46,857 bases of DNA, taken from positions 1 to 46,857 of the forward strand of contig NZ_JAEFAJ010000025.1 in the NCBI RefSeq assembly GCF_016287535.1. The letters are read 5' to 3'. The DNA comes from Ruminococcus sp. Lineage in GTDB: Bacteria > Bacillota > Clostridia > Oscillospirales > Ruminococcaceae. Position numbers and translations under genes: made by a program. This document shows positions 25,161 to 33,546 of this stretch, piece after piece. The notes under the pieces are model-generated. The model saw nothing but the letters and a program-made list of their open reading frames with translations, searched no databases and was not told where the DNA came from. Every line of letters starts with the position of its first letter. Within the stretch, counting starts at the first letter, position 1.

Positions 25161-25637
25161 TTAACTCAGGTAAGACGGACCGAATTCGTTTAATGCCTGA
25201 TTCGCATACCAAATAGGGATCTGTATTGCCAGGAATAAAATAAGCAAACATCCAATGACCACACACAAGATCTTTATATTGCGTCTCCTGACAAAACGTG
25301 TTTCCTCAGGACAGAAAAATGACTTAGGATTATCCGGATCCACACGGATCTCGAACTGCGAACCGATCTCTGCCTTCTTGAGCCACTTGCTGTCGGTGCT
25401 GCCTGCAAGCTGGAATACTTCACCATTGTAGGAATACTCATAAAGAGGTGCCTTTTTAGTGTAATATGAATGGTCATCACTGTCATAATACCTGACACTG
25501 GTATAACTTACTACTTCCGCCAGAACACTTTCCGTACAGCGGCTTTTTCTCTTTTTCTCCCTGACGATCACATATATTACAACTATAAAAGGCATAAGAA
25601 CCAGGACTTTTATTAAGAATATCATGATATGATCCAT
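25161..25637 (-). CDS. DUF3592-type membrane protein 2
   Basis: A 158-residue paralogue of its neighbours: an N-terminal helix (about 4-25), the beta domain with YEYSYNGEVFQLAGS and IRVDPDNPKSFFCPEE (about 60-110), and a C-terminal helix (about 119-140). Start ATG follows AAAGGAGAAAA. Function unknown; see the tandem family note. Confidence 0.8.
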   Translation of the reverse strand: MDHIMIFLIKVLVLMPFIVVIYVIVREKKRKSRCTESVLAEVVSYTSVRYYDSDDHSYYTKKAPLYEYSYNGEVFQLAGSTDSKWLKKAEIGSQFEIRVDPDNPKSFFCPEETRFVRRRNIKILCVVIGCLLILFLAIQIPIWYANQALNEFGPSYLS

Positions 25638-25694
25638 AATTTTCTCCTTTCAAGGTACAGCCTCCACCGGGACGGAAGCAAAAAGATCATGCTA

Positions 25695-26816
25695 TCAATA
25701 ATAGTCCGAGCCGGATCTTTTTTCTCTTATAACATCTTTGATATACACTACCATAATAGCAATACAGATACCGCTGACTATAAGCAGTATTACACCAAAG
25801 AACCTGCCCGAAGTCTCCTTGGGACAGTAATAGGTCTGAGGATCGTTAGGATCCAGATAGAATTCCACCCTATCACCCTTACGTACCTTCAGGCTCGATG
25901 AATATACCCGGCTCTGGGCAGTGTACTCCTCGCCGTTATATTCGTAGGAATACACAGGGGCATAGGTAGTACCGTCGGAATCCGAATCCTCAACAATGCG
26001 CGATACTATGGCGGTCGTTTTATAAGTACATTGCTTTTTCAGCTTGGAATCATACTTAAAAAACATTATTCCGCCAATCATTGTAGCAATGATAACAAGA
26101 GAAAGAACAACAGCACTTGTTTTTGTCATTTTTGGAGTAACTATGCCTTTTCCTCCTGAATATCCCGCAGATTCATAATTTGGAGTATATTTGCCGCTTC
26201 CTTCTAAATATCCCGCAGATTTATAATCCGAAGCCTGATATATGAAATTTCTTGTAGTATTTCTTACCTTTTTTATAATAATTACAACTACCGCAACGAT
26301 AATTATGCCTATTATGATAAACGCTACTGAACTGTGGTCTTTTTTCATGTAATCAGGCACATAAATTTTTTCGGGATCACTCGGATCCACATATATTTCC
26401 ACCTGTTTGCCTGCCCATAATCCATTAAACTGTGCATATGAATTCCCACTTTTTGTATACTCAACACCATTGTATGTATACTTGAAAACAGGGGCATATG
26501 TTTCCGTTCTGTCAGGATCGTCTCTGTCACGGGGATGACTTTCGCTCCATGACACCATAGCTGTTATCTCACCCGAAACCAATTCGGTACAGTTCTTTTT
26601 AGCCGATATGTTGTTAAAGCCAAAATATACTCCGACTGAAAATAAAATAATACCTCCGATCAGCAGCGGCAGTAAAACCAATAAGCCTATGAAGCCAGCA
26701 GTATTGGATATAGCTTTCTGATGTCTGTCCGCAAAGTCTATAACCTCCGCAGTCTTTCTGGCTGCTCCACTGTAATTTTCATAATTGTTATAATCATTAT
26801 ATTTCATTTTTTCCAC
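25695..26816 (-). CDS. Two-unit DUF3592-type membrane protein
   Basis: A 373-residue protein containing two DUF3592-like units. Unit 1 (about 75-150) ends YVDPSDPEKIYVP; unit 2 (about 255-330) ends YLDPNDPQTYYCPKE. Membrane helices lie near 42-70, 163-185, 228-250 and 335-358. Between the units is a duplicated Ser/Ala/Gly/Tyr segment (SAGYLEGSGKYTPN then SAGYSGGKGIVTP, about 200-225). It appears to be a fusion of two ancestral genes. It lies downstream of speB on the same strand. Confidence 0.8.
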   Translation of the reverse strand: MEKMKYNDYNNYENYSGAARKTAEVIDFADRHQKAISNTAGFIGLLVLLPLLIGGIILFSVGVYFGFNNISAKKNCTELVSGEITAMVSWSESHPRDRDDPDRTETYAPVFKYTYNGVEYTKSGNSYAQFNGLWAGKQVEIYVDPSDPEKIYVPDYMKKDHSSVAFIIIGIIIVAVVVIIIKKVRNTTRNFIYQASDYKSAGYLEGSGKYTPNYESAGYSGGKGIVTPKMTKTSAVVLSLVIIATMIGGIMFFKYDSKLKKQCTYKTTAIVSRIVEDSDSDGTTYAPVYSYEYNGEEYTAQSRVYSSSLKVRKGDRVEFYLDPNDPQTYYCPKETSGRFFGVILLIVSGICIAIMVVYIKDVIREKRSGSDYY

Positions 26817-26891
26817 CCAATAATCCTTTTAGTGTTAATATCCGCAGGAACGACCGTCGTTATCCCGCTTTTTTGCAGCCTGGCACCTATA

Positions 26892-27743
26892 TCACGAAAG
26901 CGCCAGAAGCATTTCCCTTATTATCTTGCAGGCAACTGCCGTTGAAACTCCGCTCTGATCGTAGACCGGACTGAGCTCGTTCACATCGCAGCCAACTATG
27001 TCAAGCCTGCTGCAAACGAGGGTCACAGCATTTCTCAGTTCCTCAAATGTCACTCCTCCGGCTTCGGGAGTACCCGTACCGGGGAATACGGACGGGTCAA
27101 GCACATCAAGGTCGAGAGTGAAGTAGACTTTCTTGCCCCTGAGCTTCTCCACTGTCTCCTCAAGCCCGTCAAAGCTGAATTTATGCATTTCCGTATGCTC
27201 GTCAGCGAAATAAAACTCCTCGCGGTCGCCGCTGCGGATACCGAACTGAAAGATATGACCGTCTCCCACAAGCTCGTGACAGCGCCTTAATACACAGGCG
27301 TGGGACAGCTTCTGACCGAGATAGTCGTCACGCAGGTCCGCATGAGCGTCAAAGTGTACTATATAAAGGTCGCTGTACCTTTCCTTCACAGCCCTTACCG
27401 AGCCGAGAGTGACAAGGTGCTCGCCGCCTATCATAAAGGGCAGCTTTCCGTCTTCAAGTATAATGCCTGCCCTTGAAGCTATATCGTCAACAGCACGGTT
27501 TGTGCTGCCGAAGGGCAGCTCAATGTCTCCGCTGTCGAAGTAGCTGTAATCTGTCATGTCCTTGTTCTGGTAAGGACTGTAGGTCTCTATGCCGAAGCTC
27601 TCGTTCCTTATGGCAGAGGGAGCAAACCTAGTTCCCGGACGAAAGCTGGTGGTACCGTCAAAGCCAGCTCCGAAAAGGACTACCTTAGCGTCCTCATACT
27701 CGCTGTCGCAGGCAATGAAGGTCTGTATATTCTTATTCAACAT
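26892..27743 (-). CDS. speB: Agmatinase
   Basis: A 283-residue ureohydrolase that splits agmatine to putrescine and urea. Manganese-site motifs are all present: GGEHLVTLG (about 106-114), VHFDAHADLRDDYLG (about 130-144), YFTLDLDVLDPSVFPGTGTPEAGG (in pieces around 207-230) and CDVNELSP. The start lies within the speE 3' end (11-base overlap). Following arginine decarboxylase in the block, agmatinase is far more likely than arginase or formimidoylglutamase. Confidence 0.93.
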   Translation of the reverse strand: MLNKNIQTFIACDSEYEDAKVVLFGAGFDGTTSFRPGTRFAPSAIRNESFGIETYSPYQNKDMTDYSYFDSGDIELPFGSTNRAVDDIASRAGIILEDGKLPFMIGGEHLVTLGSVRAVKERYSDLYIVHFDAHADLRDDYLGQKLSHACVLRRCHELVGDGHIFQFGIRSGDREEFYFADEHTEMHKFSFDGLEETVEKLRGKKVYFTLDLDVLDPSVFPGTGTPEAGGVTFEELRNAVTLVCSRLDIVGCDVNELSPVYDQSGVSTAVACKIIREMLLALS

Positions 27744-28584
27744 CTCTTAGAAGCTCCTCTACATAGCACGGAAGGGCAAATGCTCCCGTATGAAGTCTTG
27801 GATTGTAATAGCGCGTCTTGATACCGTGCATACTCCATTTTGTACCGTTATAATCATTGGTCGGGTGGTATTTCTTTGAAGCAAAGCCGAAGAGCCAGTG
27901 TCCCGAAGGATAGGTAGGGATATGAGCCTGATACACCTTGCTTATGGGGAAGCTCTCAACTATGCGCTTGTGTGAGCGCTGCATAGCCGCGGCGTCCTCG
28001 TCATAGAAGGGGCTCTCATGCTGATTCACCATGATACCGTCGTCGCGGAGCGCCTTGAAGCAGCTTCCGTAGAACTCCTTCGTGAAAAGCCCCTCTCCGG
28101 GACCAAAGGGGTCTGTAGAATCTACTATTATAACGTCGTACTGGTCTGTACAGCGGCGTATGAACTTAACGCCGTCCTCATAGAACACATTTACTCTCGG
28201 ATCATCAAAACGGCAGGCAGTAGTGGGGAGATACTTCTTGCAGACCTCCACAACCAGCTCGTCTATCTCCACAAGGTCTATGCTCTCTACCGATGCATAG
28301 CGTGTGAGTTCACGCACAACGCCGCCGTCACCGGCGCCTATAACGAGTATATTCTTTGGATTAGGATGTACTGCCATAGGAACGTGGGTTATCATTTCAT
28401 GGTAAATGAACTCGTCCTTCTCTGTCAGCATCATATATCCGTCAAGCGTAAGGAAGCGTCCGAACTCCTTTGAGTCAAAAACATCGATGCGCTGAAACTC
28501 GCTGTTTCCGCTGTAAAGCTGATGATCGACCTTTATTGAAAATTTAACATTCGGAGTATGTCTCTCCGTGAACCATAATTCCAT
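27733..28584 (-). CDS. speE: Spermidine synthase
   Basis: A 283-residue aminopropyltransferase that moves the aminopropyl group of decarboxylated SAM to putrescine. Motifs: LWFTERHTPNVKFSIKV at the start, LMLTEKDEFIYHEM-type putrescine site (about 50-65), VIGAGDGGVVREL (about 82-94), VDLVEIDELVVEVCKKY and DSTDPFGPGEGLF. The overlapping speB and upstream speD/speA supply both substrates. Repeat copy B lies just upstream. Confidence 0.95.
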   Translation of the reverse strand: MELWFTERHTPNVKFSIKVDHQLYSGNSEFQRIDVFDSKEFGRFLTLDGYMMLTEKDEFIYHEMITHVPMAVHPNPKNILVIGAGDGGVVRELTRYASVESIDLVEIDELVVEVCKKYLPTTACRFDDPRVNVFYEDGVKFIRRCTDQYDVIIVDSTDPFGPGEGLFTKEFYGSCFKALRDDGIMVNQHESPFYDEDAAAMQRSHKRIVESFPISKVYQAHIPTYPSGHWLFGFASKKYHPTNDYNGTKWSMHGIKTRYYNPRLHTGAFALPCYVEELLRDVE

Positions 28585-28598
28585 ACTATACCTCCTTT

Positions 28599-28779
28599 TA
28601 AATCCAAATTTAGCTTTGCTAAATTTGGATTTAGTTGAGAGTGGAAAGTTAAGAGTTAATTAGTTCGCTGCGCTCATATTTTTTAAATTATATCGCCGCA
28701 GGCGATACACCTCAACTGTCAACTCTCAATTCTCAACTCTAAACTAAATCATAATTTTGCTCCGCAAAATTATGATTTA
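28599..28779 (-). repeat. Intergenic repeat element, copy B (inverted)
   Basis: 181 bases, opposite orientation to copies A and C. Hairpin ends: 28599-28614 with 28618-28633 (loop TTT) and 28745-28760 with 28764-28779 (loop TCC). Relative to copies A and C a 7-base piece (AATTCTC) is missing near one end. One hairpin runs into the upstream membrane-protein gene and supplies its last two codons and stop. Confidence 0.85.
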
Positions 28780-29243
28780 TCTGCCGGAGCTCCCGACATT
28801 CCATTCTGCTTCATAATAAATTTAAGGAATAAAGGCTTTACAATAAAAATAATGATATATGCAACTATAAGACTTAATATCAGTGATTTGATGAACGACG
28901 GCAGAAAAGGCATCTTTGAACCGTGTGCCGTTGCCTGCCTGTATGCCATGAACACCATTGAAAATGTAAGTATGGGTGTATAAATCAAATCAGACACAAG
29001 CGACGAAAGAAGTCTTGCAGGGAGACTGTGCTCCTCAATACCGCATTTGCGTACAAGTCCGTCCTCTAACTTTTTCATTGGTACTAAAAAACCGATGATA
29101 AGGCTTATCACAGTGCTTATCCCGAAGCTCATAAGAAATCCGGGAACTGTGAAGTGACCTGAAGAAAGCGTGCCCAAAAGTGAAAGGCAGAAACTGAGCG
29201 TGACTGCCATAAGTATATTCATCTGTAATCCAACTTTTTTCAT
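28770..29243 (-). CDS. Four-helix membrane protein, function unknown
   Basis: A 157-residue protein with hydrophobic segments near 8-28, 33-53, 82-105 and 115-140, arranged as two helix pairs separated by a polar stretch with charged residues (about 55-80), loosely like DUF2798-type proteins; I cannot assign a family firmly. It sits between speA and speE on the same strand, so could be a polyamine-linked transporter or a bystander. Its final K-S-stop is read from repeat copy B, so the natural C-terminus has been replaced. Confidence 0.65.
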   Translation of the reverse strand: MKKVGLQMNILMAVTLSFCLSLLGTLSSGHFTVPGFLMSFGISTVISLIIGFLVPMKKLEDGLVRKCGIEEHSLPARLLSSLVSDLIYTPILTFSMVFMAYRQATAHGSKMPFLPSFIKSLILSLIVAYIIIFIVKPLFLKFIMKQNGMSGAPADKS

Positions 29244-29278
29244 ATCCGTTTCCTCCCTAAAAACAACAAATACTATAT

Positions 29279-30730
29279 TCAGATATCAAGAACATTGAGT
29301 CTTTCGATATTTATGTCCTCGGTGCCCGTCATCTGACATCCCTTTTCCTTGGCGTACTTTATATATTCAATTATTTCATGGGTTATCAGTTCTCCCGGAG
29401 CAAGTATCGGTATCCCCGGCGGATAGCACATAACGAATTCGCTGCACACCTGTCCTGCCGCTTCATCGAGAGGAAGCGACCTCTTTGCGGCATAGAAAGC
29501 CTTTCTCGGAGTTTCCGATACTACAGGACTGATATATTCCTGTGTGAGCATATCCGTACCGTCCTTTCCGAAGCGCCGCTTTATCTCCGCAAGAGCGCTG
29601 ATAAGGCGTTCGATGTCTCGTTTTCTGTCGCCTACGGATATGTAGGCGAGGACATTTCCGATGTCTCCGAATTCTATCTGTATATCGTACTCGTCACGGA
29701 GAAGGTCATAGACCTCGATACCTGCAAGTCCGATAGGCAGGGTGTATATACTCAGCTTCGACACATCAAAGTCGAAGATACTGTCACCGTTGATAAGCTC
29801 CTTGGAGTAGGCGTAGTAGCCGCCTATCTCGTTTATCTCGGAACGAGCGTACTCAGCCATTTCCACTGTCTGCGCGAATATCTCCCTGCCTCCGAGAGCA
29901 AGTCTCTTCCTTGAGATATCAAGGCTTGAAAGCAGCAGATATGAAGCGCTTGTGGTCTGGGTAAGGTTTATGACCTGACGCATATAGTCGGCGTTGACAT
30001 TCTTTCCGAGGAGCAGGAAGGAGCTCTGTGTAAGACTTCCACCTGACTTGTGCATACTTACGGAAGCACAGTCCGCCCCTGCCGCCATAGCGGTCAGCGG
30101 GAAATTCTCACCGAAATAGAAATGAGTGCCGTGAGCCTCGTCAACAAGCACTAACATACCATGAGCATGAGCCAGCTCCGTTATTTTCTTCAGGTCGGAG
30201 CATATACCGTAGTATGTGGGATTGTTGACCATTATAGCCTTTGCGTCGGGATTATCGCGGATAGCCTGTTCCACCTGAGCCACCGACATACCGAGGGCTA
30301 TGCCCAGCTTGGTATTCACGTCCGGATTTACATAAACAGGAACGGCGCCCGTCATGATAAGGGCATTGATAGCGCTCCTGTGTACATTTCTCGGCATGAT
30401 TATCTTGTCGCCCTCCTTGCAGGCGTACATTATCATGCTCTGAACAGCGGAGGTAGTGCCTCCCACCATGAAGAATGCGTTTGCCGCACCGAAAGCCTCG
30501 GCAGCGAGAGCCTCCGCGTCCTTTATGACAGAAACGGGGTGGCAGAGATTGTCGAGGGGCTTCATGGAATTCACGTCAACGCTCATGCAGTCCTCGCCGA
30601 GAAACTCGGTGAGCTCCATATTTCCCCTGCCCCTTTTGTGTCCGGGCACGTCAAAGGGTACTATCCTCATGCGCCTGAATCTTCGCAGCGCCTCATATAT
30701 AGGCGCGTTTGTCTGGGAAAGCTCAGCCAT
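29279..30730 (-). CDS. speA: Arginine decarboxylase (Orn/Lys/Arg decarboxylase family, fold I)
   Basis: A 483-residue PLP enzyme of the YaaO/Cad type common in Firmicutes. Visible features: [11 protein letters not shown] (about 23-33), [24 protein letters not shown], and the PLP lysine in [13 protein letters not shown] (Lys228), then a C-terminal domain with [11 protein letters not shown]. Family members act on arginine, lysine or ornithine; adjacent agmatinase makes arginine to agmatine the best choice. It overlaps speD by 8 bases. Confidence 0.9.
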   Translation of the reverse strand: MAELSQTNAPIYEALRRFRRMRIVPFDVPGHKRGRGNMELTEFLGEDCMSVDVNSMKPLDNLCHPVSVIKDAEALAAEAFGAANAFFMVGGTTSAVQSMIMYACKEGDKIIMPRNVHRSAINALIMTGAVPVYVNPDVNTKLGIALGMSVAQVEQAIRDNPDAKAIMVNNPTYYGICSDLKKITELAHAHGMLVLVDEAHGTHFYFGENFPLTAMAAGADCASVSMHKSGGSLTQSSFLLLGKNVNADYMRQVINLTQTTSASYLLLSSLDISRKRLALGGREIFAQTVEMAEYARSEINEIGGYYAYSKELINGDSIFDFDVSKLSIYTLPIGLAGIEVYDLLRDEYDIQIEFGDIGNVLAYISVGDRKRDIERLISALAEIKRRFGKDGTDMLTQEYISPVVSETPRKAFYAAKRSLPLDEAAGQVCSEFVMCYPPGIPILAPGELITHEIIEYIKYAKEKGCQMTGTEDINIERLNVLDI

Positions 30731-31493
30731 TTCCGAACACGTTCCTTCCGCTGAAAATTTCTATCATCTCCCGCTGGAGCGCATTTGTTATCTCAAGTCT
30801 GCGCCTTGGCGGAAGCTCGTTAACATCTGTATTGAAGAGGTAATTCTGCAGGTCAAGCTCCTTGATGAGCATTTTCGTGTGGAACATATTAGCCTGATAT
30901 ACGTTTATATCCACAACGTCGTACTTGTCAAGTATCTTCTCGTCGATATAGTTCTGTATGGAAGTTATATCATGGTCGATAAAGAGCTTTTCGCCGTCAA
31001 GGTTACGGGTAAAGCCCCTTACCCTGTAATCCATTGTGATGATATCCGAATCAAAGCTGCCTATGAGATAGTCAAGAGCCGTGAGAGGCGTTATCTTTCC
31101 GCAGGTAGCAACGTCTATATCCACACGGAAGGTGGCTATGCTCGTATCCGGGTGGAACTCCGGGTAGGTATGGACAGTTACATGGCTCTTGTCGAGGTGA
31201 GCAACGGTCTCGCTGCCTCCTGCCGGTATCATTGTATCGTCGGCGATAAGGAAAGTGGCGGAAGCGCCCTGAGGGTCGTAGTCCTGACGGGACACGCTCA
31301 GCACCTGCGCACCTATCATCTCCGTTACATGAGTCATTATATCTGTTATACGCTCGGAGTTGTACTGCTCGTCAACATAGGCGATGTACTCCTGCTGCGA
31401 ACGTGCCGTCTTGGCATAACAGACATCATATATATTGAAGCTCAGCGACTTCGTAAGATTATTGAACCCGTAAAGTTTCAGTTTATTCTCCAT
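30723..31493 (-). CDS. speD: S-adenosylmethionine decarboxylase proenzyme
   Basis: A 256-residue self-cleaving pyruvoyl enzyme of the large bacterial (E. coli SpeD-like) class that makes the aminopropyl donor for SpeE. Cleavage before Ser103 in [13 protein letters not shown] would generate the pyruvoyl group; [20 protein letters not shown] and the late [10 protein letters not shown] are also typical. The frame is open upstream by 22 codons, but those codons form a terminator-like hairpin; the ATG chosen follows GAAGGTG by 6 bases and gives the normal N-terminus [19 protein letters not shown]. First gene of the polyamine block. Confidence 0.94.
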   Translation of the reverse strand: MENKLKLYGFNNLTKSLSFNIYDVCYAKTARSQQEYIAYVDEQYNSERITDIMTHVTEMIGAQVLSVSRQDYDPQGASATFLIADDTMIPAGGSETVAHLDKSHVTVHTYPEFHPDTSIATFRVDIDVATCGKITPLTALDYLIGSFDSDIITMDYRVRGFTRNLDGEKLFIDHDITSIQNYIDEKILDKYDVVDINVYQANMFHTKMLIKELDLQNYLFNTDVNELPPRRRLEITNALQREMIEIFSGRNVFGNG

Positions 31494-31816
31494 AAAAAAC
31501 ACCTTCACAACAAAAATGCACACAAAGACCTTATCAGCCATTGTGTGCATGAAATACATATGCCTTTAGCACAGAAACTTCATTGACGGTACAGAGTCTA
31601 TATAAGCAAGTACTACCTTTTACTACTCTTATTGACCTTTCACAAGCTGATGAGAACTTATAAAAACTTTATCGACATACAGTCGAATCAATAAGGCAAC
31701 AGAAGTTGCCAGCCGATATATCGGCATTCGGCATTTGACCCGGCTGTCCGTATGGCCTCAACTCCCTGCGGAGTGGTCAATAGTCTTGCTCCGAAACCGT
31801 AGCTTCTTTTGCAATG
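31494..31816 (-). promoter_or_regulatory. Long structured leader of speD, candidate riboswitch/attenuator
   Basis: About 320 transcribed bases precede speD. Local hairpins: ACTCC/GGAGT (31770-31774, 31761-31765), GCCGATATATCGGC (31712-31725), GGCAAC/GTTGCC with TTCT loop (31695-31710). TTGACC (31775-31780) can close a junction with GGTCAA (31735-31740), or instead, as TATTGACC (31775-31782), pair with GGTCAATA (31630-31637), giving two exclusive folds. A terminator-like hairpin lies just before the ribosome site. I see no SAM-I, T-box or ykkC consensus. The ligand or trigger is unknown; polyamine or SAM is a guess from the genes controlled. Confidence 0.6.
31512..31550 (-). terminator. Terminator-like hairpin before speD
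   Basis: On the minus strand ATGCACACAA (31541-31550) pairs with TTGTGTGCAT (31516-31525), then TTTTT. It lies about 20 bases ahead of the speD ATG and would stop transcription before the operon if formed. Moderate GC and a 14-15 base loop make it a conditional rather than strong terminator. Confidence 0.6.
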
Positions 31817-31822
31817 TAATAT

Positions 31823-31851
31823 ATTTTATCACATTTTGCTATTTTTGTCAA
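31823..31851 (-). promoter_or_regulatory. Sigma-A promoter of the speD polyamine block
   Basis: Minus-strand -35 TTGACA (31846-31851), 17-base spacer, -10 TAAAAT (31823-31828). Expected start near 31816, giving the long speD leader. Confidence 0.85.
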
Positions 31852-31879
31852 TAGTACAGCACTATATTATTTGAGCTGT

Positions 31880-31925
31880 AAAATAAAAGGAAGGACGTCC
31901 CTGCCGTACATGACAGTGACGTCCT
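31880..31925 (-). terminator. Terminator of the TPM-like gene
   Basis: On the minus strand AGGACGTC (31918-31925) pairs with GACGTCCT (31892-31899), followed by a TCCTTTTATTTT tract (31880-31891). It separates the TPM-like gene from the speD promoter. Confidence 0.6.
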
Positions 31926-31951
31926 GCAAATTTCATAGTATCACTTTATTC

Positions 31952-33079
31952 TCAGAGTGTATAATCCGGATTGCTCGCATTGCAGTGAGGACAGCGTTTC
32001 AGTTTTGCAGAATACTTATTTCCGCAGTACTCACACATTACCTCCTTTGCCTGACCGCTGTTTACTGTACTTGAAATAAGGTCCGGCATTTCGGACTGGC
32101 TGCCGCCGTATGTATTATTGCCTGTAGTGTCCGGTCTTGTACCCGTCTGCGAATAAGGCGATGTACCGCCGTAGCCTGTATTCGCTCCCGTATACGAGCC
32201 GTTTCCTGTGGTCGGGAGTCCGAAGGTATCTTCCTCAGGCGCAGGCTTTGCGCCTCTGTACTTGAAAGTTCCCCAGAAGACCATAAAGAACATATGGAAC
32301 AGTACAAATGCCAGCGGACACATCATACCGCCCAGCTCACTCCAGTTTATCCCATTCTTATAGCTTTCTGTAAACTTGTCGAATGAAGCTATAAGCTGAC
32401 CTCCCACATCCTTGTCATTGCTTTCCAGCCTGCTGTGCAGATCGCTGGTGAACCTGGCTACCGCATCAGAGGTGAGGATATTGTCAGTATCGTCGCCCTG
32501 CATACCTTCCCAGTACCAGTCGATATACGAACCTGACGGATAGCTTTCCTGAGAATATACTATAAGCCAGTGCATCTCATCGTCGAATTCACTGAGATAT
32601 CTGTCGTAAGCATATTCTTCAAGATTCTTCCTTTTTGACCATACATCATTGTAGACCGTGACTACTGACGGAGTAACGCCCGTTTTTTTCATAAAGCGCT
32701 CCAGCGAATCGTAAAGAGCCTGCTCGTCACTGATAACGTCAGCCTCGTCACTGATAACAATATTATGGTTATAATTCTTTTTAGCTATCGGAATATTTTT
32801 TATGACCGCCGGCACCAGAACAAACAGGAAAGGCAGATAGAAAAGTATCAGAAGCAGCCTTGGCCACTGAATGCCGGGCTTGAAGCTCCTGTCAGCATAA
32901 AAATACTTAGGCTCCCCACGCCTGTAGTAAACATACCGTGTTGAACCCGGAAAGCGTCCGCGGCTTATTGTCGGACCTCTTCCGCCTCCGCGGGAGCCTC
33001 CTCCGTGTGAACCGCCGTGTGAACCTCCGTGTGAGCCGCCCCCGTGAGAGCCGCCTCCTGATGAATGTGGCATATTCAT
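31952..33079 (-). CDS. TPM-domain-like membrane protein with zinc ribbon
   Basis: A 375-residue protein. N-terminus: a Gly/Ser/His repeat (GGSHGG units, about 6-35) and Arg-rich stretch; membrane helix near 73-93; an extracytoplasmic domain (about 105-245) with VISDEADVISDEQALYDSLE and HWLIVYSQE resembling the TPM domain; a second helix (about 253-272); a Gly/Thr/Ser linker; and a C-terminal zinc ribbon CEYC...CPHC (about 348-366). TPM proteins occur in photosystem repair and in surface maintenance; the exact role here is unknown. Divergent from pspA across a 467-base gap, suggesting an envelope-stress connection (inference). Confidence 0.6.
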   Translation of the reverse strand: MNMPHSSGGGSHGGGSHGGSHGGSHGGGSRGGGRGPTISRGRFPGSTRYVYYRRGEPKYFYADRSFKPGIQWPRLLLILFYLPFLFVLVPAVIKNIPIAKKNYNHNIVISDEADVISDEQALYDSLERFMKKTGVTPSVVTVYNDVWSKRKNLEEYAYDRYLSEFDDEMHWLIVYSQESYPSGSYIDWYWEGMQGDDTDNILTSDAVARFTSDLHSRLESNDKDVGGQLIASFDKFTESYKNGINWSELGGMMCPLAFVLFHMFFMVFWGTFKYRGAKPAPEEDTFGLPTTGNGSYTGANTGYGGTSPYSQTGTRPDTTGNNTYGGSQSEMPDLISSTVNSGQAKEVMCEYCGNKYSAKLKRCPHCNASNPDYTL

Positions 33080-33105
33080 TCCCCCTATATCAATATATTA
33101 TCATT

Positions 33106-33134
33106 ATTTTATATTATTTGTATCACTTTGTCAA
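33106..33134 (-). promoter_or_regulatory. Promoter of the TPM-like gene
   Basis: Minus-strand -35 TTGACA (33129-33134), 17-base spacer, -10 TAAAAT (33106-33111), about 27 bases before the ATG, which has an AGGGGGAATG region upstream. Confidence 0.8.
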
Positions 33135-33210
33135 GACTCCCGTAAAAAAATCTTTTGCTTTATGTTATACGTCAAAAACCGTATCCGGTGTTATTTTACA
33201 CAAAAATATA

Positions 33211-33239
33211 TTGACAAATCAGATCTTTCAAGTTAAAAT
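33211..33239 (+). promoter_or_regulatory. Distal plus-strand promoter upstream of pspA
   Basis: -35 TTGACA (33211-33216), 17-base spacer, -10 TAAAAT (33234-33239). It would transcribe 300 non-coding bases before pspA, containing CCTCG/CGAGG (about 33346-33382) and ATCTGA/TCAGAT (about 33409-33434) inverted repeats. Could be a second pspA promoter or that of a small RNA. Confidence 0.6.
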
Positions 33240-33451
33240 AGTAATATCGGAGTTGCTTTCTGCACAATGCTTCCCTGCATGAGAACAGCAGCTTCTGTAC
33301 ATACGTTCGTTTCTATCGTCCGGGTACGCAGATTTTCAACATCCTCGCGTATTTGTTAACGGATCTGAAAAAAACGAGGAATAATTATGTAATAATGTGT
33401 TCATAAATCTGACTGATAAATGAAAATCAGATGAAATCGGCAGCTTTTTCC

Positions 33452-33480
33452 TTGACAAGAAATATACAATGTCATATAAT
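33452..33480 (+). promoter_or_regulatory. Proximal promoter of pspA
   Basis: Perfect -35 TTGACA (33452-33457), 17-base spacer, perfect -10 TATAAT (33475-33480), 66 bases before the pspA ATG. Expected to be strong and sigma-A driven rather than sigma-54 as in enterobacteria. Confidence 0.9.
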
Positions 33481-33546
33481 ATTCTTGTGGCACAAGGGGT
33501 GTGCCTTATGAAACACTTTTTTACATGAAACAGGAGGATTATAAAA

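Noticed and set aside
30456..31586. 376-codon open frame on the plus strand antisense to speA/speD
   Set aside because: It mirrors real coding genes on the other strand, has no ribosome site and gives Cys/Tyr/His-rich sequence with no family features.
31494..31816. SAM-I riboswitch or T-box in the speD leader
   Set aside because: None of the conserved core blocks of either class can be found, so it is reported as an unknown leader instead.
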